A DNA stretch of 64,000 nt, from positions 96,307 through 160,306 of the forward strand of contig JASANG010001853.1 in NCBI GenBank assembly GCA_030248215.1. Direction: 5' to 3'. Within the stretch, counting starts at the first letter, position 1. Every line of letters starts with the position of its first letter. The translations under genes were made by a program, and so were the position numbers. Origin of the DNA: Enoplolaimus lenunculus (taxonomy: Eukaryota; Nematoda; Enoplea; Enoplida; Thoracostomopsidae). The notes below the pieces were generated by a model, which was given only the letters and a program-made list of their open reading frames with translations, was not told where the DNA came from and made no database searches. Of this stretch, positions 36,401 through 43,850 are shown piece after piece.

Positions 36401-38995
36401 TACATGTCGGCTTGTAAACAGATATTAGCATTATATTTAGAATCAGTGGATCCGCTGAATCCTTCAACTTATCGTAAAGAGACTCCAGGTGGTGGTAATA
36501 ACAACAGTGGTAATTCGTTGGCTAATACTGTGACATCTAGCGCGTCTGTGCCACCAGCACACAGTGGCTCATCAGGTTCAAGTATTAGCAGCGGTGCAAT
36601 GTCGAGTTCGTTGGCTGCCAATGGAAATTCTTTTCCTGGAAACAATTTTTCTTTGTTACCCCCTGGAAATGGCGGAGATACTCTAAGTGATCTAGCGGTT
36701 TCTAATCAGGACGACAAATCTGGGATCGGGCTCAGTGGAATGAGTGGCAGTGTGGCGTCTGTTACAGGAACAACTGCCGGTGTTCATTATCCAAATTTTA
36801 ATTCCAATACCGACTGCTCAACGCCAATTAACGCTCCGGTGATTGTTATTTATATTGTTGATCCGTGGAGCAGTAGCGCTAACAGCCGCAATGCCAACAC
36901 AATTGAAACTTGCTCATCTTCAAGTGATAGTAGAAGTTTCGTGTCGCCGTCACCGAACGCCGCCGTACGCCGTTGCTACTTGGAAATGTTATCCCGGCTA
37001 CCAGCCAATCTTCGACGCCATATTCAACTTCAAATCGTGCCTCTCGAGCAAATTCAATCCCCGCAAACGAGCGCTGATTTTAAAGCGGCGTCGTTCGATG
37101 TGTACGCAAAAGTGCGAACGCTATGTTTGAACAATTTGTTGTACCGAACGAAAAGTTTAACCGGATTTGGCCCGCGTGGCGCCCGCGACATTTTGTCGTG
37201 CGCCGCGTCCGATCCGCCATTGATTGTGCCTGGTGTTTGGACACCACCGTCGCTTGTGATCAATACCGCTTCGAATGGTGCCGCTTTTGACGTTGTCGAC
37301 GCGACAACATTGACAAGTTTCCGGGAGCGTGATTCAGTGCTGTTCGTAACGTACTGTTTGTCTGCGTCGCAGCGATGGTTGCTTGTCGCGTGCACAGATC
37401 AATCTGGTCAGTTGTCAGACACGGCGATCATTAACATTCGTATACACCGTCGCGCGTCAAGACGTCATGATGCACTTGTATGTGAATGTCTTGCTCGGTT
37501 ATGGTCGTATATCATCAGCGTGATCTCAACACGAACGTCACCGTGGCGTGTTGTCGTTTGCCGTTTTGGACGCCTAGGCGCGTCCGAGCTAAAAGCGTGG
37601 AGTGTATATTTATCGAAAAAAGGCATTCATACCAAATACGGCCCTCAAGCCGCGTTTCGACCGCACTGCGCTGAATGCGCTGCAACGCCGCCGATCACTG
37701 ACAATCCAAGCATTCTTTCAGCGTGTCTCGTGTCACTCGAACCCGAGAATACCGTTCGATGTTTTTTGGGTGCCGGTCTCAGTGAAGATTGCCGTGGCGG
37801 CGCCTATACGACAACATCAGCTGGAAACGCTGGCGGAAGTGGCGCATCAAAATCATCCGCCACATCATTATCGACATCATTGTCGTCTACAATGGCGCAT
37901 ACGTCGTCAACATCGGCAACAACGACAATGATTATACCATCAGCGCTTGGACCACACTCAGCGTCGTCGTCAGCTGCCGCTACGGCCGCTACGCTTGAAT
38001 CAGTTGTTGATTTTCATCGCCGGCATCGTTCACTTCCCGATACGTCAATTACGCACATTTTTGTATTTTCCACATCCGCTCATGCACAAATGACATCGCC
38101 TTTGCTGAGCGGTGGCGCGGGCGGTTTTGGCGCAGCGTTGAACGCTGTATACGGCGGTGGTGGTTGCGGCGATGACGGCGATGATCAAGATGATTTTTTG
38201 ATGAATTTTGACGCGAACGATTTCAGCGAGTTGTTAAATTTTGAATCGCTTGGCGATGATGATGATGACGACGGCATGGGCGGCGGTGGTGTCGGTGGTA
38301 GTGGTGGTCGTGGAGCAGCTGGAAGTTTGTTTCGAAACGACGCTGGATTTGGAGCAGCGATGAACGATGCGGATGCCGTTGCGGCCGGGATTGCAATCGA
38401 CGATGACGATTTTAACGTGCTTCAGAATCAACCGCTTGCGTCCGGATATATGATCTCGACTGCGCCGTTAGGCCCAAACGTTCCGACGTGGTTTCAAATG
38501 CGACAGAATGCTGGCGGCTCGCAGCCACACCATAACAGCAATTATTTGGAAAACAATGCTGATGGCAGTGGTAATAGTACGATCCCAGTTCATCTCAGAT
38601 TTACGCTGCATATTCATACCAATTGCATCGAGCAAACTGACGAGATTCTTGCAACAACCACTGCTGCTAGTACTACTGGAGCGTCAGCAAGCGGAACCGG
38701 TGGTAATACGTCAGTACACGGTACTAGCAACCAACATTCATCAACGAATATCAACAACAGTAGTAGCAGCACAAACAATAGTGTTGATCAATCTGTACAA
38801 GCTGGGTCAGGTATGCAACGCCGGCATCCGCTCGACTCAACATTGACTACAGACGTCCTACGATGCGTTATGCAATCGTATAACGCATTGTCATGGCTGA
38901 ATATTGATCTTCGAACCGGTGAACGACGCTCGTGCCTACCAGTTCATATTCAATCATTGTTGCGATTGTATCAGTCAATTGATTCACGCAGATGA
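23431..38995 (+). CDS. MED13: Mediator complex subunit 13 (MED13, LET-19/Skuld orthologue), whole gene
   Basis: Predicted exons are 23431-23801, 26234-26595, 27538-27801, 28021-29114 and 30239-38995, phase-consistent, coding 3615 residues. Human MED13 is about 2170 and fly Skuld about 2600, so this is exceptionally long. MED13 joins the CDK8-cyclin C-MED12 module to core Mediator in the nucleus. Conserved blocks: the N domain (LEDCLTNTFFLTEL, LLFKALHNLIERS, FSFFLHGENQVC, DWSKFYPHL), YPTPPELD near residue 1800, the middle domain (FDSCPLCACNMDL, CNCGFSALRAR, GLFAEDEIDAI) near 2010-2120, and the PIWI-like C-terminal half ending HPLDSTLTTDVLR...RRSCLPVHIQSLLRLYQS. Between these lie very long Ser/Asn/Gly/Thr-rich tracts. 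The family is known to have an Argonaute-like fold. Confidence 0.96.
24021..24439. mobile_element. hAT-like MITE, family A, with tandemly doubled 5' end, in MED13 intron 1
   Basis: The first 34 bp (CAGGGTGCAACCGGAATTCC...) are repeated exactly at 24055-24088. The right end is CCGGTTGCACCCTG. Subterminal CCGGTT hexamers are arrayed. No clear 8-bp duplication. Confidence 0.8.
24747..25392. mobile_element. Composite hAT-like MITE, family C, flanked by one target duplication
   Basis: Outer ends TAGGGTTGTGCCGG and CGGCGCATCCTTA are flanked by the perfect 8-bp repeat GTGTTCAG (24739-24746, 25393-25400). Inside, at 25004, a second left terminus TAGGGATGTGCCGA appears and the interior runs back in inverted order, so two copies in opposite orientation lie within one duplication. 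Confidence 0.8.
25403..25702. mobile_element. hAT-like MITE, family B, in MED13 intron 1
   Basis: Begins CAGGGTGTCACCGAATCC, ends TGTTGCCACCATG. Flanks GTTCAGGT and GTTCAGGC match at seven of eight positions. CCGAATC repeats inside. It abuts the composite family-C element; their target sites overlap. Confidence 0.8.
25744..26140. mobile_element. hAT-like MITE, family A, with perfect target duplication, in MED13 intron 1
   Basis: 397 bp with ends CAGGGTGCAACCGGAATTAC and CCGGTTGCACCCTG; perfect 8-bp duplication ACTACAAC on both sides. Opposite orientation to the copy at 24021. Confidence 0.9.
26234..26595 (+). CDS. MED13: MED13 exon 2
   Basis: Acceptor AATTTCAG, donor AAAG|GTAAGT. Carries LLFKALHNLIERSLLSAGYV and RVGRYFAEPVRH, matching the animal LLFKA(V/L)HNLLER...F(V/I)RIGKWFVKPY block. 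The tail is low-complexity Thr/Ser/Asn. Confidence 0.92.
26968..27165. mobile_element. hAT-like family C fragment in MED13 intron 2
   Basis: Shares the AAAAAATTAATTGAAATGA...GAACCGTTCT core and CATAATGATGTAATGTAGTA segment with the family-C elements at 24747 and 29757, ending in CGGCATCTGCA repeats. Termini lost. Confidence 0.6.
27386..27519. repeat. AAT/TAA trinucleotide microsatellite in MED13 intron 2
   Basis: About 130 bp of nearly uninterrupted AAT units with occasional C or G substitutions, ending about 20 bp before the exon 3 acceptor. Confidence 0.95.
27538..27801 (+). CDS. MED13: MED13 exon 3
   Basis: Acceptor AAATTATAG just after the AAT microsatellite; donor G|GTACGT. AFSFFLHGENQVCVAVDI matches the family FSFFLHGDSNVC block. 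A second GTAAGA at 27824 also looks like a donor but gives the wrong phase for exon 4, so 27801 is preferred. Confidence 0.88.
28021..29114 (+). CDS. MED13: MED13 exon 4
   Basis: Acceptor TTACTTCAG, donor GAA|GTAAGT. GIWRDWSKFYPHL matches the conserved GEWKQFYP block. After about 185 low-complexity residues, TLVEVVVGGLATGVLMKWPA matches the family (VEVLVAGVRMIYPA) that closes the N domain. The exon ends in basic sequence (RRKVKRARKLVSRAK) and RKRKFSS. Confidence 0.92.
29757..30165. mobile_element. hAT-like MITE, family C, with perfect target duplication, in MED13 intron 4
   Basis: 409 bp; ends TAGGGATGTGCCGA and TCGGCACATCCCTA are perfect inverted repeats, flanked by the 8-bp duplication CTTTCATA. 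Iterated GCCGAT hexamers at both ends. It ends about 75 bp before the exon 5 acceptor. Confidence 0.92.
30239..38995 (+). CDS. MED13: MED13 exon 5, a single 8.76-kb exon
   Basis: Acceptor TGTTTGTAG, phase 0; TGA at 38993-38995. It encodes residues 698-3615. Residues about 700-1780 are Ser/Asn/Gly/Thr-rich, including a poly-Asn run near 30514. Conserved blocks begin at SFIYPTPPELDP. The PIWI-like half includes LRFWDRALAEPFSGARDVIY, FGRHTPINKILNDGIMRV, SLTGFGPRGARDIL and NPSILSACLVSLEP. An acidic/Gly-rich insertion (DDDDDDG then GGGG runs) lies near 38150-38330. The exon is notably richer in GC than its flanks. Confidence 0.95.
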   Translation, partial: DCQDVAKRLLSSSLTEYHNEIPEIDSQIYYNAAGSLNSRAVASPTRNTLDSMSNQPASSIPTLLNSTTYQQNWAGASKTDLISTTVVNGSSSNNNNNNNINNNSNNTELWDIRDITTKARCSSKSSSSATSSSSVAKILLHQRRCALQMWKTKTATNSSSSWFVSNAGTQGTVGSRTFELFGSNSDIMTNSSSKNSKFWCQQHNIDNVATGMLPACNLNDPTSFASTGVLVPPLMLVHHRRRRQRWQLLQRPLPKSLNLVEQVAANGSDINGLTSCQLKENKNKSSTFDSRTNGSRMVITEPITTPVTPDGADTAELHDFTEGSGEQSALIATKNGDNNSFLTEAHCVKTTEQNNCDEKSIAGGGSSNIAFYNNSSNTTNNNNSYNEDQLISGGVSSIKAFSDECCAAEAAATGINSRSRHVFVSSSSLIPGSVNVGNGNCDNTSSVTVAISDANRSGGGSSNVVSQDSLRLMTPLETCGGGGISPISATSGGGASCSAIQSSFVDGRNNGNGMSRHCSGNYNNSDCIPNEHIYEHRGPTAIQSNYSVHGITTEPLSSPEVDMADVSDNCNVSEESVLTSKHSLMGVVGGGSAKTGMRFATTTTTTTTACGNDGDPATVGAPITTINATNDSNAWGEVVAPDRVGNEPIRVRLQWPSLATDNSGLIARLTENDSSILPTTGYSDTRVSDNIGGPGSCNTFVQQEPIVAEPAGANVKHDPLSNQLRHCGSYFYNSMDTGGQQPSTVATKNGYGFSDGSEIQRTLERHESGNSTIMQLKSLMELSLSATSSVVGGNDSNTNDSQYQHASSTNLAGRMPNSSSQNVTEGGMSPKRTALQQSSTAGPLSSTATRSSSTTSVAAKATSEMIGTISQELPDAFMQMDDDCCDNTSNIGITGGIGSTGGPNSAGGMSGGASSCNSSGGANATVHADSSTLLSPPPSTNVSCNSQLFGPGEKEPVSAQAPLQTTAISTVTTPQSGSTCGATPSVVASSNSSCSSTDQQAMATTALQKDRHDSVGVIQVATTAQTLLSKSKRTKSSAGYGSKGSQPCGGSTTSITTHTAGLASSAVLAVDSTTNTGFKCSSAPPYRAANQPLSPLSHLPYSFIYPTPPELDPVRDIAPQAVYESPAVAYYDWLVSSSSSSSTGRESRIPQLVSALNGGSVSMTSVADPSGHTHYSDNLNVEYKFGPINTSEFAPNRRAVKIATPVKHINWNPSASSKQLPMVLCGDGHENIISTCNQSLPTAAKVICDNSTPCYRQRRNRDSCGEDRVNTASVRDMQIQRSQVRKFEASAEQNNSASTSVAVAKCNDSDVIAFTILLADSPANHFTDICFDSCPLCACNMDLVGWERDLYVSRRFPPTANYAFGTVSRNNNNSSASDNRRQHQRRPCNCGFSALRARQLASGSGLFAEDEIDAIVGQDPHRWSRSLKRNLALLDIGPWLQSQRITTDIGITSRKHRRHRHVKSTNAGERLRNYGNNNNRKRYSNNIAVSRYKEVCPGPPAALVDLVRVDSGRCFLSASDNNVTTPSTVSTHRMLCGGAACSTKFASRRMYDAYPLLADFSDYCELAFEQVIATAECAAATTEYSTNSNLFGGCNDAHSATNDSTGKFSRTRRTRRKQVLASSAAVVHCLGGYSASAAISAAATGSKNFGGSQALLSRIKEQRRVPLLTDAEALGCLKRLLPRFRIALQKCRGAWDANNSVVGPMSWRQFYSKFVAASTTTAAVANASSTTAMQSATDRVLPTDNDRNGGSVCNGVGSALATGMHASAAGSFPPLSCEPEPIPVLLLATAMATVSSAASSATDLATTSSLAGISPYGTVGNNVAAISTLTRDQSGTTVPAPTYVCPSSATTSPAAATSSLAYQCCVMTSPHTLRFWDRALAEPFSGARDVIYLVISPDNHNNNLIGCVRTFFKELSETYEYACRFGRHTPINKILNDGIMRVNSTVAQKFANTNNSSSNTAMSTGCIQPGTSSCTSGAYHPLASTGDTCNNPTANASMLNSSASSAVSSVAATNATNANGTGSISNDIFDWWPEIRNDTIEYDSDATTANRLKVYMSACKQILALYLESVDPLNPSTYRKETPGGGNNNSGNSLANTVTSSASVPPAHSGSSGSSISSGAMSSSLAANGNSFPGNNFSLLPPGNGGDTLSDLAVSNQDDKSGIGLSGMSGSVASVTGTTAGVHYPNFNSNTDCSTPINAPVIVIYIVDPWSSSANSRNANTIETCSSSSDSRSFVSPSPNAAVRRCYLEMLSRLPANLRRHIQLQIVPLEQIQSPQTSADFKAASFDVYAKVRTLCLNNLLYRTKSLTGFGPRGARDILSCAASDPPLIVPGVWTPPSLVINTASNGAAFDVVDATTLTSFRERDSVLFVTYCLSASQRWLLVACTDQSGQLSDTAIINIRIHRRASRRHDALVCECLARLWSYIISVISTRTSPWRVVVCRFGRLGASELKAWSVYLSKKGIHTKYGPQAAFRPHCAECAATPPITDNPSILSACLVSLEPENTVRCFLGAGLSEDCRGGAYTTTSAGNAGGSGASKSSATSLSTSLSSTMAHTSSTSATTTMIIPSALGPHSASSSAAATAATLESVVDFHRRHRSLPDTSITHIFVFSTSAHAQMTSPLLSGGAGGFGAALNAVYGGGGCGDDGDDQDDFLMNFDANDFSELLNFESLGDDDDDDGMGGGGVGGSGGRGAAGSLFRNDAGFGAAMNDADAVAAGIAIDDDDFNVLQNQPLASGYMISTAPLGPNVPTWFQMRQNAGGSQPHHNSNYLENNADGSGNSTIPVHLRFTLHIHTNCIEQTDEILATTTAASTTGASASGTGGNTSVHGTSNQHSSTNINNSSSSTNNSVDQSVQAGSGMQRRHPLDSTLTTDVLRCVMQSYNALSWLNIDLRTGERRSCLPVHIQSLLRLYQSIDSRR

Positions 38996-40230
38996 AAAGC
39001 ACTTGCCAATCTATATGTAGTGGTTTTAGTTGGGAAGTAGATTTTTGTGTTGTTACAAGTTGCCGACACAGTTCGGGTTCTTCAAACACGCCCATGTACG
39101 GCGTAATTACCACAACTTTTCATGGTACTATATAGATTGACGCGAGTGGCATCTGGAAACCCCACAATATAATGTGATGAGCAAAGAAATGCGGGGTGCT
39201 GTTTAATGTTTTGTGTGATACAGCGTTCATCATGATATCCCAAATGTTTTAAGCGGTTTCCGAAGCTCCGCCATGACGGCGAATTGCTAAGTCCGATTTA
39301 AATAACATTTGTCATTGACTAGAGATTACTGTTATGTCATATATTAAGCAGCATACTCAAATATGATAATCTGGCATCAAGAGATTTGGTAATGTGGTGC
39401 GGTAACTCATGGAAGCAAAAATCAATTTTTGGTTGTGTGAAAGCTTATAATATACTTCAATAATTGTACAAGAAAACATAACGTACATATACGTACTTTA
39501 ATTACATACACTATTACAAATGAATATTATATATTTATATTATTTCTTATTCATACGGTTGAAAACACTACTCCGTTCTGAAGTAATTCCAGTTTGAGTG
39601 TTGTCTTACGCGAAACGGCTACGGTTGGCCGTTGTTTTGCTATCATTGGCAGGCGTGTTTTGACCGTTTTCACCTATTCGCTGTAAACGCTGGGCTACGT
39701 GCAGACTATTTGTTTACGTACACTTCGTTGCGCATCGGATTTATTATTTTATAGAGTTAAAAGTTGATATAGTTTGTATGTCGCACATTTTTGTTATGTT
39801 TTGAACAAATTATAAACACTTGAGTGTAATATAGATACGTTTGTTGTCTTTGATCATTGTTTACAAATGTTGCATTATTAGTTTCAAGAGAAAGTAACCT
39901 TAGGGTCTTTTCCGTTACCTCCCTTTATGGCGTTTGATGTACGTGACTTGTTCGTTTAGCATCATTCATTACGCAGTGATTCGAAAGTTGATGCCACCGG
40001 TTTACGGCTATGCAGCTTTTAACAGCAGACGTCAAATATGTTATATAAGAATATTCTTTGACTCTCTTTCTATTTTGTGGGGGGGGGGTAATTTTCTCAG
40101 GTTCAACGTAGACGCATATTTAACGGCTGTTTCGGCTGATAAGCGTATTCAGAAGTACGTATTTAGTTTTTCCATGTTAAATTCGAATTTTCAGCTCGTT
40201 ATTTTAAGGTGTAGGCATAGCATAGAGGTT
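38996..40230. other. MED13 3' flank, no gene seen
   Basis: AT-rich sequence after the MED13 stop. It should contain the 3' UTR and poly(A) site, but I find no unambiguous AATAAA close to the stop. No coding signal. Confidence 0.4.
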
Positions 40231-41898
40231 ATTGAGCGAAGCGAAACTCCGGTTTCGCGGAGTGTTATATGTTTTGTACTCTGGGGTCGAAGGGTGGATG
40301 TCCGTCCGTCTGTCCGTCCGAAAAGAATCTCAGGAACGGCTGAACCGATTTTGATAAACTTTTTTTGTTTGAAAGCCAATTATCCTGGGGTTTTAACCTC
40401 GCATTGGGGTTTTAAAATTTTAAGCCGTTAATTAGCTACAGGCTAATTTGCTTAGTTAAGCCTAAATTAGGACTTTCTATATTATTTCACTAATTATTAC
40501 TTTTAGAAGCAGCCTAATTTCAGCATTGAAAGGTTTTGGGTTCGAGGAATCTGCATAGACTGTTTACATACCTCCAAAACCGATAATTGACTGGTTAGCT
40601 AATAGATAATTTGCATATTAGCATAGTTTATAAGCCTAAATTAGGACTTTTTACAATATTTCACTAATAATTCAGGTTAGAAGCAATACATTTTTATCAC
40701 TAAAGGGGGTTTGGGTGCGAGGAATCTGAATAAATTGTTTACAAACCTCCAATACCGATAATTAAATAGTTAGCTAATAGCTAATTTCCATATTAGCTTA
40801 ATTGACAAGACAAAACTAGGACTTAAAATTATTTCAGTAATTATTAGGGTTTACTGAAGGTTTTTGGGTGCGAGGATGCTGAATAAATTGTTTACAAACC
40901 TTCAAAACCGATAATTGAATAGTTAGCTAATAGCTAATTTGCATATTAGTTTAATTGACAAGACAACATTAGGAGTTTTTTAATTATTTCAATCAGGGTG
41001 CAACCGGAATTCCGGTTCCGGTTCCGGCATTTTTTCACCTTCCGGTTCCGGTTCCGGTAAATTTTTACCGGATTTAAAAATTCCGGTGTTATAATTTGGC
41101 CGTTTTCTTAACTTTGCTAATTTTTAAAAATCTCTTTTGAAAGCCACTTGTACTCCGAATATAAGCCAATGATGGTGGATTTCACTTCAGTCGACGACGA
41201 AAATCTAAAATACAACAAATAAAATAAATACCTATGTTCGACTAAGGTTATTTCACAAATAATAGAGCAAAAAATAAGATTAAAATGAAATTTTTGGTGA
41301 AATGCATTTTTCACTTTCCGGTTCCGGTTCCGGTAAAATTTTCAAATTCCGGTTCCGGTAAATTGTAATTCCGGTTGCACCCTGATTTCAATAATAATTT
41401 GGATTTACAAAGGTTTTTGGGCGCGAGGAAGCTGAATAAATTGTTTATAAAGGTCTAAAACCGATTATTGAGTAGTTAGCCAATAAATAATTTGCATGTA
41501 AGCGTTATTGATAAGCCTAAATTTGGCGTTTTTTGCAATATTTCACTAATTATGAGGGTTACAAGCAATTAATTTCAGCAATAAAGGGTGTTTGGTGCGA
41601 GGAATCTAAATAAATTGTCTACAAACCGTCAGCCTCAATTATCGAACAGTTAGCTAATACCTAGTCAATTTGCATATTTATTAAATTGATAAGCCGAAGT
41701 AATGGCTTTTTAAATTATTTCTCAAATTATTATGGTTACTGAATGGTTTTTGAATGCGAGGAATCTCAATAAATTGTTTACAAACCTCCGAAACCGATAA
41801 AAGAATCGTTAACTAATAACTAATTTGCCTATTAGTTTAACTGCTTACGTGTGTTCGAGCTTCGCTCAATATAAACATGTAGTCGTACTACGACTGGT
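40231..41898 (+). mobile_element. Helentron-like non-autonomous element (HINE), copy A, with nested hAT MITE
   Basis: It begins with the subterminal inverted repeat ATTGAGCGAAGC, followed by a conserved block (GTCCGTCCGTCTGTCCGTCC; GAACGGCTGAACCGATTTTG). The core is about 150-175-bp tandem units marked by GGTGCGAGGAATCTGAATAA and TTTACAAACCTCCAAAACCG. It ends with CGAGCTTCGCTCAAT, a hairpin (AGTCGTACTACGACT) and CTGGT. This layout (subTIRs, core tandem repeats, 3' hairpin, CTRR-like end) is that of Helentron-associated elements such as DINE-1. No Rep/helicase present. A 391-bp family-A MITE is inserted inside. Confidence 0.75.
40994..41384. mobile_element. hAT-like MITE, family A, nested in HINE copy A
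   Basis: 391 bp; CAGGGTGCAACCGGAATTCC to CCGGTTGCACCCTG; perfect 8-bp duplication ATTTCAAT. It interrupts a core repeat unit, so it inserted after the HINE. Confidence 0.93.
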
Positions 41899-43428
41899 AT
41901 AATGACCACTCCACTCTGAATAAAGTTGATGGCGGCAAGCTGGTTGCAGATCAAACGTGGGCGACTTGGATGCGTGGGTTGGGGCCCCGTCACCACCAAA
42001 AAGAGCTGATTATTTTAGTGCAGTTAACATATATGCCAGTCTGTTAAGTTGCTTTCTCTTGTCTTTCTAGTAAGCAGTTGCTATATAAATGTATTTATTA
42101 CTGTTTCTTTTTTGCACACATTATTTATTTGTACGATTTGTGAAGTATATGTACAAAGAATGTACACTTACCAGTTGCCATTGGCGTGATTTCGATTTAC
42201 TTTACGAAACAAACGCGTTACGCGTGATCAGAACTAATGTTCTCAAATGCGTCTGCGGTTGACCAAGTTGGTGATAGGTTTTCAAACTGTCGAACTCCTG
42301 CACTTGAAGATCTAATGCAAAAATATATAGATTTGTTTTCACATTGTCAAAGTGCAAGTCCATTTCTCAATAGGCGTGTTAATACGTAGCATTTTTTATA
42401 AAGAGGCTGAAAGGTACATTGTTCAATATCTGTGTAGTGGACGTTCTATTGAAACTATAATGGACATTGAATAAAGCATGGTATTCATGCAATTAAACTT
42501 TTCTATGTTTCGTTTGTTAAATTCGACGGACGCGATATATATTAGCAAAACATGTCGATTTGCTATGCTGGATTACCAAATTAGTGTAATAATTATTCTA
42601 GCGGTTTATTGCATTGTTTTTTCATTACACGTGAGAACTCAGGATTCATGCCGTCAACTGAAATGATATATCATGGTGCAACAATGTAACAGGTTAGGTT
42701 CATTAATCCAGTATTTATGCTCAAATATGAACGACGTTTTCGGTTTTATATTTGCGTTGTCCAACATCGGTCACAAGTTTACAGATTCAGATGTAGTTGT
42801 CCCATGATATATATGTATTTATACATAACATTTCATTATTGTATACTTTTCACGCGATATTCAAGTGTTAACCCCATAACGGTAATATGAATTTTTAGTT
42901 TACGTCTGCTAGAATGTGCTTATGGCGAAATCTTTATCAGTTTGTGTCGTTTTTAGAGTTTTTAAAGGTTTCGAGCGAAATTTCCGTCTTTATTGCTACT
43001 TCAAACAGTGCGCGCCATGCATTATGTGCATTTTTGCGTCGAGGCCATAGAAGTTAGGTATCACTTATCTTTTTTGCTAGCTAAATTTTCGTAAGTGATA
43101 TATACAATTCAATGTCTTCGAATGATTTTTATCAAAACCAATGGCAAATAAGAGAAAGTGATACATAATAAATTTTAGATGTTTGGTTTTCAAATATAAT
43201 ATCTTGAATGAAATGTAGTCAATATATAATATTTGGAAGCATAATATAGTCTCAATTACCAGGACTACGATAAAGTAATGAGTACAGGTTCGTTCCAATC
43301 GTCAACCTTAGATCTACAGTTACTATTGATTTATACCATTACGTATTTGTTTTCGCAAATCCTTCCTTAGAGTTGCAGTCCATAGCAGAAGCAAGCAGTG
43401 CTAGGTGAAAACAGTAACCGTGCTTTTC
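41899..43428. other. Intergenic, nothing recognised
   Basis: AT-rich DNA with only short chance open frames and no repeat family I can name. Confidence 0.4.
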
Positions 43429-43850
43429 CAGGGTGTAACCGGATATCCGTTTCCAATAAAAATCGGTGTCCGTTTAGATGACATTTCTATTATATAAATA
43501 CTGTAAATTTCATTATTTTTAAGTCCATGACAAGTTATAAACAACATATAAATTATTTCTCAATTATTCATTGTTCCATCTAAAATGTAAATGACGAAAT
43601 CCATCCGCAATAGAGTTTTAGTACATTGGCGGTATCCTCTTCCAAATCAAATCTTAGAAAGTATACTTCAATATATATGTTTTCCGATTCCGTTATTTTG
43701 ATCACTATCTGCTTCCGTTATTAGAGATGTGCCGATTAATTGGTATCGGCATCAGTAATAATAGGCACTTTATGTGAGCATCGCAATCGGCACTGCAAAA
43801 AGATTCGGCACATCCCTATCCGTTATATTAGTTATCCGTTTACACCCAAG
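43429..43850. mobile_element. hAT-like MITE, family D (CGGATATCCG type)
   Basis: Begins CAGGGTGTAACCGGATATCC and ends TTATCCGTTTACACCC, with CCGTTA/TCCGTT hexamers inside. A 97-bp family-C element is nested in it. No clear target duplication. Confidence 0.65.
43722..43818. mobile_element. Minimal 97-bp hAT-like element, family C, nested in family D
   Basis: Ends TAGAGATGTGCCGA and TCGGCACATCCCTA, with a perfect 8-bp duplication TCCGTTAT. Only the two termini and a few GGCA/TGCC repeats remain. Confidence 0.88.

Noticed and set aside
35368-37395. Several 90-150-residue frames antisense or frame-shifted within MED13 exon 5
   Set aside because: They overlap the conserved PIWI-like half of MED13 and have no recognisable content.
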